From Bacteroidales bacterium (lineage in GTDB: Bacteria; Bacteroidota; Bacteroidia; Bacteroidales; F082), in the NCBI GenBank assembly GCA_030690365.1, contig JAUYGX010000136.1, forward strand, positions 1 to 53,151: DNA of 53,151 nt. The letters run 5' to 3'. Position 1 is the first letter of the stretch. Each line of letters opens with the position of its first letter. Below, one piece after another: positions 8,775 to 16,713 of the stretch. Made by a program: the position numbers and the translations under genes. Under the pieces are notes generated by a model that saw only the letters and a list, made by a program, of their open reading frames with translations, made no database searches and was not told the DNA's origin.

Positions 8775-9719
8775 TTAATTCTTGACAGGTGATTCCATGG
8801 TTAATTCTTTGAAGATATCTTCCAGCTTGGTTTCAACCGGAATGAGTTCGGTGAGGATCCATCCGTTTTTTACACAGACATTGAATACACCTTCCGCCAG
8901 GTTCTTCGATTGCTCGCCATCGAGATAAAACCGGTTTTGGTCTTTGTTGATGAAATCCACTACCTTAACACCATCAATTTTTTGCAGGGCAGCGAAAATG
9001 CTGTCCAGGTTTCCACCAAGGATTCGTGTTTTGAGGATGTTCTTGCCACTGGCCTGGTTACGTAAGTCCTGGGTGGTTCCATCGGCCACAATTTTTCCTT
9101 TGTTGATGATTAATATCCGGTCGCAGGTGGCTTCCACTTCGGCCAGGATGTGTGAACTCAGAATGACCGTTTTTTCTTTCCCGATCTTTTTGATCAACTC
9201 CCTGATTTCCACAATCTGGTTGGGATCGAGGCCGGTGGTGGGTTCGTCCAGGATAAGCACCTCCGGTTTGTGGATGAGTGCCTGTGCCAGGCCAACACGC
9301 TGTTTGTATCCTTTGGAAAGCTCACTGATTTTCTTGTGTTTTTCGGCTTCCAATCCACACAAATCAATTACATTCAACAAACTGTCGTGGATTTCCTGTT
9401 TCGGAATTCCGTGCAAATTGGCAACAAATTTTAAGTAATCAATTACAGGCATATCTTCGTAGAGGGGATTGTTCTCGGGCAAGTACCCGATGTTTTTCTT
9501 CAGTTTTTCTGGATCTTCATGGATGGAATAATTTCCAACATGAATATTTCCCGAATCCGGCACCAGAAAGGTCGTGATGGCTTTCATGGTAGTGGTTTTG
9601 CCGGCTCCGTTAGGACCCAGAAAACCAAGTACTTCGCCGGTCCGTACGCGGAAAGAAATATTATCCACGGCCCGCTGTAACCCATAGCTTTTTACCAAGT
9701 TCTCAACAACTATATCCAT
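8775..9719 (-). CDS. gldA: GldA-like ABC transporter ATP-binding protein
   Basis: A 314-residue ABC ATPase. Visible motifs in order: Walker A GPNGAGKTT (about residue 35), Q-loop region GYLPENNPLY, signature LSKGYKQRVGLAQAL, Walker B VLILDEPTTGLDP and the H-loop SSHILAEVE. The C-terminal ~90 residues form the extra domain typical of ABC-2 drug/polysaccharide-type and GldA ATPases. It is the first gene of a tight four-gene minus-strand operon (ATPase, permease, GldG-like, DUF4340) and should energise the complex from the cytoplasmic face. I see no consensus promoter in the 170 bp upstream. Confidence 0.92.
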   Translation of the reverse strand: MDIVVENLVKSYGLQRAVDNISFRVRTGEVLGFLGPNGAGKTTTMKAITTFLVPDSGNIHVGNYSIHEDPEKLKKNIGYLPENNPLYEDMPVIDYLKFVANLHGIPKQEIHDSLLNVIDLCGLEAEKHKKISELSKGYKQRVGLAQALIHKPEVLILDEPTTGLDPNQIVEIRELIKKIGKEKTVILSSHILAEVEATCDRILIINKGKIVADGTTQDLRNQASGKNILKTRILGGNLDSIFAALQKIDGVKVVDFINKDQNRFYLDGEQSKNLAEGVFNVCVKNGWILTELIPVETKLEDIFKELTMESPVKN

Positions 9720-9888
9720 AATTTTTTCTTATTTTGATAAATGGTTGAATAATTTGATTGCAAAATAAAAAAATTCATTCCTTAAGAAAAAGTATTGGAC
9801 AAGGGTTTAACAAATGTTAACAGTGGAAGGCCCACTTCTATCATTAGCCGGATTTGAGTAATGGACTGTGGTTGAAGGGAATTTCAAT

Positions 9889-10518
9889 TTACCGATACAA
9901 ATGCACAATCTTTTTGGTTTCGAAATACGAATCCGGAAAATAGTCTGAAATGTTGATGATCCGTCTTTTATAACCACTTACCTGTTTGAGTTCTTCGGTA
10001 AGGTCGCCGCCTTTCAGGTAGATGATTCCGTTGGGGACTGAATTAAACGATTTTTTGTGGAATTTATATCCGGTCCACCGGACAAAATCACCCAGGTTGG
10101 TTACAGCGCGACTAATAATGAAATCGTAGGTTTCGTCGATTTGTTCCATGCGCGAATGTTCCGCTTTTACATTGGTAAGTTGCAGCGCAGTAGCTACTTC
10201 TGTTACTACTTTGATTTTCTTGCCAATGGAATCCACCAGATGAAACGATGCTTTGGGGAAAAGGATGGCCAGCGGAATTCCCGGAAATCCGCCACCGGTA
10301 CCGGCATCCAGAATTTCTGTAAAATCCTTGAACGGTGTATATTTGGCAATGGCCAGCGAATGGAGTACATGGTGAAGATAAAATTGCTCCATGTCCTTTC
10401 GTGAAATCACATTGATTTGTGCATTCCAGTGGGCATATAATTCCTGAAGCTGCATAAACTGGTCGTGTTGTGCTTCCGTCAGGGTTGGAAAATGGCTAAA
10501 AATCAGGTCGATACTCAT
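9889..10518 (-). CDS. rsmG: 16S rRNA (guanine527-N7)-methyltransferase RsmG
   Basis: A SAM-dependent methyltransferase that makes m7G527 in 16S rRNA; loss of function gives low-level streptomycin resistance in other bacteria. The SAM-binding motif ILDAGTGGGFPGIPLAILFP and the downstream VTNLGDFVRW segment are characteristic. The frame is open to a TTG at 10545, but the ATG at 10518 (MSIDLIFSHF...) gives the usual family N-terminus and 209 residues. It is transcribed away from the histidine kinase gene, with 150 bp between the two starts. Confidence 0.93.
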   Translation of the reverse strand: MSIDLIFSHFPTLTEAQHDQFMQLQELYAHWNAQINVISRKDMEQFYLHHVLHSLAIAKYTPFKDFTEILDAGTGGGFPGIPLAILFPKASFHLVDSIGKKIKVVTEVATALQLTNVKAEHSRMEQIDETYDFIISRAVTNLGDFVRWTGYKFHKKSFNSVPNGIIYLKGGDLTEELKQVSGYKRRIINISDYFPDSYFETKKIVHLYR

Positions 10519-10671
10519 AAACGATTTTGGGGGTAAAATTAACAATTGTAGCGAAACCGGGGTTATTTTTGATATTCAATTCATGCAGACTTACCCATGA
10601 ACAATAAAAGCATAAAAGGTGGTTTGTAATAATTTATTATCTTTATAGCCCTATAATCGACCTTTTTTCCA

Positions 10672-12780
10672 ATGTTCAGTCACCGCAAAAATAATTACCT
10701 TTTAAATATCATTGCCAGTCCGTTTTTTCTGGCTTTGCCTTTTTCTTTGGTGATTATCTGGTTCTTACCCAATCCTGATTCCAAATTCAAAGTTGAATTC
10801 ATTGGCAAAGAATTGATTAACAAACCGGCTGCTTCTGTAAAATTTTGCGATTTAAATGGCGATGAAGTTGATGAACAAATACTGAGTTTTCATAACGCAA
10901 TAAAAAGCGAAGCAGCCATCAAAGTACTAAACAACGATGGTATGACCCTTGACCAATGGAACTTTCATGGAAAGTTTCCAACTCAACCTGAACATTTTTA
11001 CTGTGCTGATCTGGATAATAATGGCTACAAAGAAATTTATGTTTTCTATTATAAAGATGATTCGGTGTTTATGGGTGCTGTTCAGCCCTATCCGGAGACA
11101 AGAGGACTCATCCATAAAAAGCTGATTACCACTGTTACCAAAAGAAATGATAAAATCGACTACACCGTACATGATATTCAATCAGTTGATATAGATATGG
11201 ATGGGAATAAGGAGTTGATGTTTATTTTGGATGCAGGATTTTCACGACAACCCAGGAGTGTCTTTATTTTTGATCAGCAGGAGGATCTTATTATGCATTC
11301 TCCTTCTGTTGGGGCTCATTTGTCAGCTTGTTTGGTAACCGATCTGGACCAGGATTCCATCCCCGAAATTTACTGCGGTTCCTGGGCGACTGCCAACATT
11401 CCCAAATCATTTGATATTCCTTACAACGACCATTCATCATGGTTTTTTGGTATGGACAATAAATTGGAATTGTTATTTACTCCTCAGGAAAACCCGGGTA
11501 TCACTTCCGGCGTTTCACTCAGCAAATTTAAAAGCGATGAGGGCAAACCATTTGTTGTAACCAGTTGGATGATTCCTAAGGAATACAAAGCAAAAATAAC
11601 TTTCTGTGAAGCAAACGGGAAGGAATTCAAGAGCAAAACCTTTAAATTCACACCGGAAGAATGGAAACAGAAGCGTTTGTATAACATCCCTTATGAACTC
11701 AACGGGAAACATTACCTATTTATAGGACTAATTGACGGACATTTTGTGCTTTCTGATCAGGATTTTAAACTATTGAAAATCAAGACATCCCTCTCGAAAG
11801 TGAACTTATACTTGCAATGCGACCTGAATAACGATGGAAGGGATGAAGCCCTTTTTAGTACAGAAGAAGGGAAAGAAATAATTATTTCAGATCCTGATTT
11901 AAAACATTTCGTACATGTTCCTACTTACCTGAGAACAGAGACAAGAGCATCTTTGGAATCGGGCATCCGGCATCAAGCGCATCACCAGAATGAATTGTTT
12001 TTACATGCTTATGAAACCCTTTATTTTTATTCTTATCAGGCAAATCCATTGTATTATTTAAAATATCCTCTATGGTTGTTGATTTATGGATTGGTGGTAC
12101 TGATTCTTTGGGTGGCACAGCGGCTTCAAGCCATGCAGACCCGACGCAAACAACAGTTGGAAGAAACCATCAACAGCCTTCAGATGAGGGTAATCAAAAG
12201 CCAGATGGACCCCCACTTTATGTTCAACGTCTTAAATGGCCTGGCTCACAATGTGGCCATTGGCAATACCACCGAAGCCCATGACCAGATTATCAGGTTT
12301 AGCAAATTGCTGAGGTCGATGATGAGCAAAGGTGAAAAAACGGATACCACCCTGGAAGCGGAACTTGACTTTGTAAAAAGTTACCTGGAGTTGGAAAGAT
12401 TCCGGTTTAAAGACGATTTTAGTTTCTTGCTGCAAGTGGAACCTTCTGTTGATCTCAATACACGAATACCTCGCATGCTCATCCAGTTGCTGGTTGAAAA
12501 CGCCATCAAACACGGGCTTCGCAACAAATCAGATAACAAACGAATTATGATTAAAGCCGAAACCAGAAATGCAATAACAATCCTCATCGTCGAAGACAAT
12601 GGCATTGGTCGTTTGGCCGCCAAAGAATACCAGCGTGAAGGAGGTAACGGGTCGAAAATTATGGCTGATATGATCCGACTTAACCGCAAAATAACCGGTA
12701 ACACCATCAGGGTAACAACCACCGATTTGTATGATGACGAGGGAAGGGCAAGTGGTACACGAGTAGAGGTGGAGATTTAG
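10672..12780 (+). CDS. LytS-type sensor histidine kinase with beta-propeller sensor
   Basis: A 702-residue membrane kinase. An N-terminal membrane helix (about residues 8-30) is followed by a ~420-residue exported region holding at least five acidic D-x-D/N-x-(D/N)-G-type loops (CDLNGDEVDE, ADLDNNGYKE, DIDMDGNKE, DLDQDSIPE, DLNNDGRDE). These are the calcium-binding signature of FG-GAP/VCBS beta-propellers. A second helix (about residues 460-482) and a short coiled coil lead to the His_kinase (LytS) domain with phosphoacceptor H515 in QMDPHFMFNVLN, then an HATPase with N-box LVENAIKHGL and VEDNGIGR. The cognate output is most likely the LytTR regulator at 14520. The ligand is unknown; propellers of this kind often bind glycans or proteins. 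Confidence 0.9.
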   Translation: MFSHRKNNYLLNIIASPFFLALPFSLVIIWFLPNPDSKFKVEFIGKELINKPAASVKFCDLNGDEVDEQILSFHNAIKSEAAIKVLNNDGMTLDQWNFHGKFPTQPEHFYCADLDNNGYKEIYVFYYKDDSVFMGAVQPYPETRGLIHKKLITTVTKRNDKIDYTVHDIQSVDIDMDGNKELMFILDAGFSRQPRSVFIFDQQEDLIMHSPSVGAHLSACLVTDLDQDSIPEIYCGSWATANIPKSFDIPYNDHSSWFFGMDNKLELLFTPQENPGITSGVSLSKFKSDEGKPFVVTSWMIPKEYKAKITFCEANGKEFKSKTFKFTPEEWKQKRLYNIPYELNGKHYLFIGLIDGHFVLSDQDFKLLKIKTSLSKVNLYLQCDLNNDGRDEALFSTEEGKEIIISDPDLKHFVHVPTYLRTETRASLESGIRHQAHHQNELFLHAYETLYFYSYQANPLYYLKYPLWLLIYGLVVLILWVAQRLQAMQTRRKQQLEETINSLQMRVIKSQMDPHFMFNVLNGLAHNVAIGNTTEAHDQIIRFSKLLRSMMSKGEKTDTTLEAELDFVKSYLELERFRFKDDFSFLLQVEPSVDLNTRIPRMLIQLLVENAIKHGLRNKSDNKRIMIKAETRNAITILIVEDNGIGRLAAKEYQREGGNGSKIMADMIRLNRKITGNTIRVTTTDLYDDEGRASGTRVEVEI

Positions 12781-12824
12781 AAGTTTACCTTACCCGCCTG
12801 GCGGGTCGAACGTATTTCTCAACG

Positions 12825-12849
12825 TTTCCAAAGTTCCCAACTTTGGAAA
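12825..12849. repeat. REP-like palindrome, copy 1
   Basis: An 11-bp perfect inverted repeat (TTTCCAAAGTT / AACTTTGGAAA) around CCC. It is a shorter variant of the 33-bp palindromes at 15334 and 16337. It lies 45 bp after the kinase stop. Confidence 0.8.
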
Positions 12850-12905
12850 AGTTTTCAAATCCCGCCTTTGGTATTGAATTTTTCAGTGGGGAAATTTACA
12901 TTTCT

Positions 12906-12957
12906 CGTTTCAAAACGAAAATAGTTATGATAAATTTCGTTTCAAAACGAAAATAGT
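12906..12957. promoter_or_regulatory. Paired operator-like palindromes before DUF4143 gene
   Basis: The same 20-bp string, containing CGTTTCAAAACG and ending AAAATAGT, occurs at 12906-12925 and 12938-12957. Each holds the inverted repeat CGTTT/AAACG. The copies are exactly 32 bp apart, about three helical turns, so both face the same side of the DNA. The second ends 17 bp before the start codon. This is the geometry of a dimer-pair operator and could serve autoregulation, but no binding protein is identified. Confidence 0.55.
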
Positions 12958-12974
12958 ACTATGTTTGTCATGTT

Positions 12975-14108
12975 ATGATAAAAAGAGTGTTACAAATACA
13001 GATTGAATCAGACTTAAGTTTGCAAAAGGTTCAGGTAATTTTTGGAGCCAGACAAATTGGGAAAACTACATTGCTGGATACTGTTTTTAACAGATTTGAA
13101 GGTAAAAAACTGTGGCTGAGTGCCGATGATGCTGATGTTAGGGAATTATTTATAGATGCAAACAGTACCAGACTTAAACAGTTGTTCGGAACATATAACT
13201 TGCTGGTAATTGATGAGGTTCAACGGATTGAAAATGCGGGACTGTTACTTAAAATCATGGCTGATCAATTAAAGTCTGTTCATGTGATGGCTACAGGGTC
13301 GAGTGCTTTTGAATTGCGTGATAAAATTAGTGAGAGTATGGCCGGAAGAGCAAACGAGTACAGGTTGTTTCCCTTTTGGATGCAAGAAATGGCAAATCAT
13401 ACCAATATATTTGAAGAAAAACGGCTTCTGGAACATCGGATGATCTTTGGCTATTATCCGGAGGTGGTCAACAATCCGGGACAGGAGAAAAAAATACTTC
13501 AGCAAATTTGTGACAGCAACCTTTATAAAGACATTTATTCTTTGACACAGGTAAAGAAACCCTATTTATTGGAAAAAATCCTGCAGGCCATTGCGCTACA
13601 ACTGGGAAGTGTGGTGAGTTTCAACGAACTGAGTAGGCTTGTAGGTGCTGATAAAGAAACCATTGAACGATATATTTTTTTGCTGGAACAAGCATTTGTC
13701 ATTTATAGGTTACCCTCTTTTAGCAGAAACCTCCGAAATGAGATCAATAAGGGACGCAAGATTTATTTTTTCGACAATGGAATACGCAATAGCATTATTA
13801 ATAATTTTTCCCCACTCAACCTGCGCACCGACAAAGGTGCTTTGTGGGAAAACTTTCTGATGTCGGAACGCCTGAAAAAGATTTCCTATGGACAATTGTA
13901 TTGCAACCGCTATTTTTGGCGTACACGGCAACAACAGGAAATAGACTATATCGAAGACTTTGATGGAGTGCTTCATGCCTTTGAATACAAATACGGCCCG
14001 GAATCGCGAAGTAAACTCCCACTAACCTTTTCAAAAGCCTATCCCCAACATACCTTTTCGGTGATTGATACGAAGAACTATGAAAGGTTTGTAATGGGCC
14101 AGGTTTAA
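12975..14108 (+). CDS. AAA-family ATPase with DUF4143 domain
   Basis: A 377-residue ATPase. It has Walker A GARQIGKT (residues 24-31), Walker B LLVIDEVQRIE, a sensor-like ATGSSAFEL segment, and the conserved RANEYRLFPF stretch before a middle winged-helix-like region (FNELSRLVGADKETIERYI). The C-terminal DUF4143 domain includes KGALWENFLMSERLKK and the nuclease-like FWRTRQQQEIDYIED...AFEYKYG arrangement. Members are numerous and patchily spread in Bacteroidota and archaea. A PD-(D/E)XK-like fold has been suggested for DUF4143, but the cellular role is not established. The gene separates a histidine kinase from its likely regulator and is preceded by the paired palindromes at 12906-12957, which points to a later insertion. 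Confidence 0.88.
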   Translation: MIKRVLQIQIESDLSLQKVQVIFGARQIGKTTLLDTVFNRFEGKKLWLSADDADVRELFIDANSTRLKQLFGTYNLLVIDEVQRIENAGLLLKIMADQLKSVHVMATGSSAFELRDKISESMAGRANEYRLFPFWMQEMANHTNIFEEKRLLEHRMIFGYYPEVVNNPGQEKKILQQICDSNLYKDIYSLTQVKKPYLLEKILQAIALQLGSVVSFNELSRLVGADKETIERYIFLLEQAFVIYRLPSFSRNLRNEINKGRKIYFFDNGIRNSIINNFSPLNLRTDKGALWENFLMSERLKKISYGQLYCNRYFWRTRQQQEIDYIEDFDGVLHAFEYKYGPESRSKLPLTFSKAYPQHTFSVIDTKNYERFVMGQV

Positions 14109-14200
14109 AGAGCATGCCGAAAGCGAGGAGGTTGAACAACATCAGATCAAATATCCAACATTCCAAAATACCTGAAAATTCAGGAATAAATCTGATCGAC

Positions 14201-14310
14201 TTGCAGTCGGATAAATCCGGCTGCAATGGATGTACTTTCAACATGTTCATTGTAAATGAATAAAACTCAATAGAATCAATCCATTGCAGTCTGGCTTTAG
14301 CCGACTGCAA
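14201..14310. repeat. Imperfect 32-bp inverted repeat, 47-nt loop
   Basis: The left arm (14201-14231) and right arm (14279-14310) match as an inverted repeat: 10 bp perfect at the outer end (TTGCAGTCGG), 11 bp perfect at the inner end (CTGCAATGGAT), and a diverged centre. It could be a decayed two-hairpin repeat unit or a bidirectional terminator; there is no strong T-run. Confidence 0.7.
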
Positions 14311-14466
14311 CAACCCCCTTCTGTATTAAGCAACTGATATATTGTAAAAAGGGCATTTCAAATACCAGAGATTAAATTAACTCATGTCTTTGCCACCTGT
14401 TAATCAAAAGGGAACCCTGATGTATGCTGGTTAACTTCAATATGAAAATGAATTTGCTATCGGATA

Positions 14467-14498
14467 ATTGATTACCTGACAACTATTTTATACATTTG
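14467..14498 (+). promoter_or_regulatory. Promoter of LytTR regulator gene
   Basis: ATTG at 14467-14470, a 20-bp spacer and TACATTTG at 14491-14498 fit the Bacteroidota consensus with one base extra in the spacer. It lies 21 bp before the start codon, so the regulator can be expressed independently of the kinase. Confidence 0.5.
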
Positions 14499-14519
14499 TG
14501 GCTGTTCTAAAAAAGCCCT

Positions 14520-15269
14520 ATGCCCACAGTGATTAAAACCCTTATCGTGGATGATGAAAAGGATTCCAGAGACAGCATGGCCGCACTGTTATCGCAGTCT
14601 CCTTTTCAATTTGACATTGTGGGATTTGCTCCCGGAGCGCAAAACGGACTCGAGCTCATCATCGACCAGCAACCCGAACTGGTGTTTTTAGACATCAACT
14701 TACCCGGAAAAGATGGTTTTTGGCTGGCCCAGAAACTCCGCAAACTCAAATTTCCGATCAACATCATTTTTATCACCGCCTTCAACGAATACGCCGAACA
14801 AGCCTTTCGCTATGCCGCCTTCGACTTCCTCACCAAACCCATTGATTTAGAGAGATTAAACGAAACCATCCAAAGGTATTTATCAGATCGTGCCGACAAC
14901 AAGTTTACCGAAAAACTCGATAGGCTAAAGAAATTCCTGGATCAAAAGAAGCTTAAAGTCGCCACTCCGGATGGTTTTAAACTCATCCCCCACGACCAAA
15001 TCATCTACTATGAAGCCGATGGCAACTACACCAACCTGTTGTTAGCCAATGGCATAAAGCAGGTGGCAAGTGCCCAAATGGGCAAGGTAGAAGAACTACT
15101 CGATGATGAAAACTTTATCCGCGCCAACCGTTCGGCACTCATCAACACCATGTACCTGGAAGAGTACCAGCGCAAAGCCAAAATAGTCATCCTCACCGAC
15201 ACCCTGCAAAAATTTTCAATTAAATTGTCATCCTCCGGGATAAAGAAGCTGAAAGAGATGGGGTTGTAG
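14520..15269 (+). CDS. LytTR-family response regulator
   Basis: A 249-residue two-component regulator. The N-terminal receiver domain has the acidic pocket D11/D12, the phosphoacceptor D58 in VFLDINLPG, the conserved Thr in IFITAFNEYAEQAF and the Lys in FLTKPI. The C-terminal LytTR DNA-binding domain (from about residue 145) shows IIYYEADGNYTNLLL and ENFIRANRSALINTMYL. LytTR domains bind direct repeats upstream of target genes. It is the natural partner of the LytS-type kinase at 10672, although a DUF4143 gene and 400 bp of repeat-bearing DNA now lie between them. Confidence 0.93.
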   Translation: MPTVIKTLIVDDEKDSRDSMAALLSQSPFQFDIVGFAPGAQNGLELIIDQQPELVFLDINLPGKDGFWLAQKLRKLKFPINIIFITAFNEYAEQAFRYAAFDFLTKPIDLERLNETIQRYLSDRADNKFTEKLDRLKKFLDQKKLKVATPDGFKLIPHDQIIYYEADGNYTNLLLANGIKQVASAQMGKVEELLDDENFIRANRSALINTMYLEEYQRKAKIVILTDTLQKFSIKLSSSGIKKLKEMGL

Positions 15270-15333
15270 TTACAACCCCGGTTTTAAGGCAATTGTGGCA
15301 GTAATGGGTTTTGTTCTTTTTCAAAAGCATTAC

Positions 15334-15366
15334 ACCTTTTCCAAAGTTTTAAACTTTGGAAAAGGT
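15334..15366. repeat. REP-like palindrome, copy 2
   Basis: A perfect 33-bp palindrome (16-bp arms around one T) reading outward from CCAAAGTTT T AAACTTTGG. It is preceded by TTTTTCAAAAGCATTACACC, a flank shared with copy 3 at 16337, so the repeated unit is longer than the palindrome. Confidence 0.88.
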
Positions 15367-15429
15367 TTGCCACCCTGCTTACCAAGTCATGTTGTAGAGA
15401 CCCAAGCCTTGCCATTCGGCGGGGCATTT

Positions 15430-15762
15430 TTAATCTAATTCCAAACTCTCAATCATATCATGAAGCTCATTGGGTTTTAAGTCGGCTTTTTCACCTTTAT
15501 CGTAAATGGTTAACAGATAAACTGTTTCGGTTTCAATGTACAGATAAGTAATTACCCTTGCTCCACCACTTTTGCCTTTTCCTTTAGCACTAATTGCAAG
15601 CCGTATTTTATAACAATTATTGCCAATAAAAGTTCCGCTTTCCGGCTTAGCAGAAAGCGCTGCAATCAACCAGGCAAATTCATTTTTGAGTGATGGAAAT
15701 TTTTTAGCCAGTCGTTTGAGCTCTTTCTCAAATCGGTGTGTAGGAATAATGTTATAACTCAT
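15430..15762 (-). CDS. RelE/ParE-family toxin
   Basis: A 110-residue protein of the RelE/ParE toxin fold: HRFEKELKRLAKKFPSLK at the N-terminus, a central basic strand (NCYKIRLAISAKGKGKSGGARVI) and a TVYLLTIYDKGEKADL strand. Members of this fold are mRNA interferases or gyrase inhibitors, and sequence alone does not separate these here. The start overlaps the antitoxin gene by 11 bp, the usual coupling of type II toxin-antitoxin operons. Confidence 0.85.
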   Translation of the reverse strand: MSYNIIPTHRFEKELKRLAKKFPSLKNEFAWLIAALSAKPESGTFIGNNCYKIRLAISAKGKGKSGGARVITYLYIETETVYLLTIYDKGEKADLKPNELHDMIESLELD

Positions 15763-15961
15763 TGAGTAAGTCCTGAGCCGTTTTAAGTTTTAATTTTCCT
15801 TGCTTGTGTAATCGTACTTCGTTGGCAGCTTCTTTTAAATCTTCCCAAAGTTCCACGGTAGAAACACTCATAGGCTTTACTTTTTTGATAAAGGAAAGGC
15901 TTTTTAAAACTTTCATTGCAAAAGAGGCCTCATTATCATTTATATCTATTAGTACTTTCAT
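15752..15961 (-). CDS. Type II antitoxin, partner of RelE/ParE toxin
   Basis: A 69-residue protein with a short strand-rich start (MKVLIDINDNEASFAMKVLKS) and an amphipathic, Leu/Lys-rich C-terminus ending QDLLNEL, suited to wrapping around a toxin. Antitoxins with this MKVLIDIND start commonly precede RelE-type toxins in Bacteroidota. It has no recognisable DNA-binding domain, so operon repression may have depended on the decayed gene upstream. Confidence 0.75.
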   Translation of the reverse strand: MKVLIDINDNEASFAMKVLKSLSFIKKVKPMSVSTVELWEDLKEAANEVRLHKQGKLKLKTAQDLLNEL

Positions 15962-15972
15962 TGTCTTATTTT

Positions 15973-16132
15973 TTAATTGGTTAAACTCATTGCATTGCTC
16001 AACGCTTCTTTTAGGCGTTTATTGGCGATAGCAGTATCAATCATATTACAGATAGAATTTTTTTGTACTTCGTCCAGCTCTTCCAATAATCTTACCTTTT
16101 CTAATCCGTTTGATTTGTGCTACAATGTCCAT
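15973..16132 (-). pseudogene. Collapsed XRE-type repressor remnant
   Basis: The ATG at 16132 begins MDIVAQIKRIRK, a typical N-terminus of a Cro/CI-type (XRE) regulator, but the frame ends after 28 residues at 16046. A second frame, open from 16119 to the stop at 15973, reads EKVRLLEELDEVQKNSICNM and ends KRLKEALSNAMSLTN, like the C-terminal helix of the same kind of regulator. The whole helix-turn-helix core is missing. The best reading is an internal deletion that joined the ends out of frame. It lies 11 bp upstream of the antitoxin on the same strand. Confidence 0.45.
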
Positions 16133-16154
16133 ATACCTGCGTTTTTTGATACTG

Positions 16155-16185
16155 CAAAGTTACAAAATAAGCCATAATAAGCAAT
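16155..16185 (-). promoter_or_regulatory. Promoter of toxin-antitoxin operon
   Basis: On the minus strand ATTG (16185-16182) is followed by exactly 19 bp and TAACTTTG (16162-16155), an excellent Bacteroidota promoter. It directs transcription through the repressor remnant into the antitoxin and toxin genes. Confidence 0.7.
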
Positions 16186-16336
16186 ATGTAAACTTAAAGT
16201 GTAGAATAAATGTAACTAATTAGCGTATGTGCATAAAGTCAGCCTGGTTAATATTCTTGATTTTGATGTGGAAGAAAAATAATTATGCATCACTGATTGT
16301 TTTCATTTTTCGCCCTTTTCAAAGGCATTACACCTT

Positions 16337-16369
16337 ACCTTTTCCAAAGTTTTAAACTTTGGAAAAGGT
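16337..16369. repeat. REP-like palindrome, copy 3
   Basis: Identical over all 33 bp to the palindrome at 15334-15366, with the same TTTTCAAA...GCATTACACCTT flank plus a 5-bp insertion between flank and palindrome. The two copies are about 1 kb apart. Confidence 0.88.
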
Positions 16370-16646
16370 TTATCTCCCCCCTCTTGCAGAGTCGTGTGGT
16401 AATCCATTTTTGGCCTTAGCTGACGATTTTTTAGTAAAACACGCCTCAGGTTATGGTTAAAAACACCCAAAAACGAGCCTTAAAAAACAGGCAAAAACAG
16501 TGTTTATTCAAAAAATGGGGGTTTCATACAGAAAAGGGGGGTGTTTATATAGTTGTACAGAAAAGGTTTGGATGAACAAAAAAATAGACTTTTATTTGAA
16601 ATGAAAATTAAAATCGCCCTTATAAACTAAAGGTAGGAAATTTGGC

Positions 16647-16681
16647 CTCCTCTTTCTGATCTTATTGATTAGAAAGAGGAG
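16647..16681 (+). other. Leader hairpin before FISUMP gene
   Basis: A perfect 11-bp stem (CTCCTCTTTCT with AGAAAGAGGAG) with a 13-nt loop, 32 bp before the start codon. No T-run follows. It could stabilise the leader RNA. Confidence 0.5.
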
Positions 16682-16713
16682 ATAAGGGTTGATTTCACAA
16701 AAAAATCAATGAA

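Larger units (their letters stand above)
14109..14519. other. Intergenic region with large inverted repeat
   Basis: About 410 bases without a gene. It holds the inverted repeat at 14201-14310 and the LytTR gene promoter at 14467-14498. A minus-strand frame crosses the inverted repeat but has no recognisable similarity. Confidence 0.6.
16186..16713. other. Intergenic region upstream of FISUMP gene
   Basis: About 530 bases without a gene. It holds REP-like palindrome copy 3 (16337-16369), a short direct repeat of TACAGAAAAGG near 16534 and 16556, and a leader hairpin at 16647-16681. No consensus promoter stands out. Confidence 0.5.
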
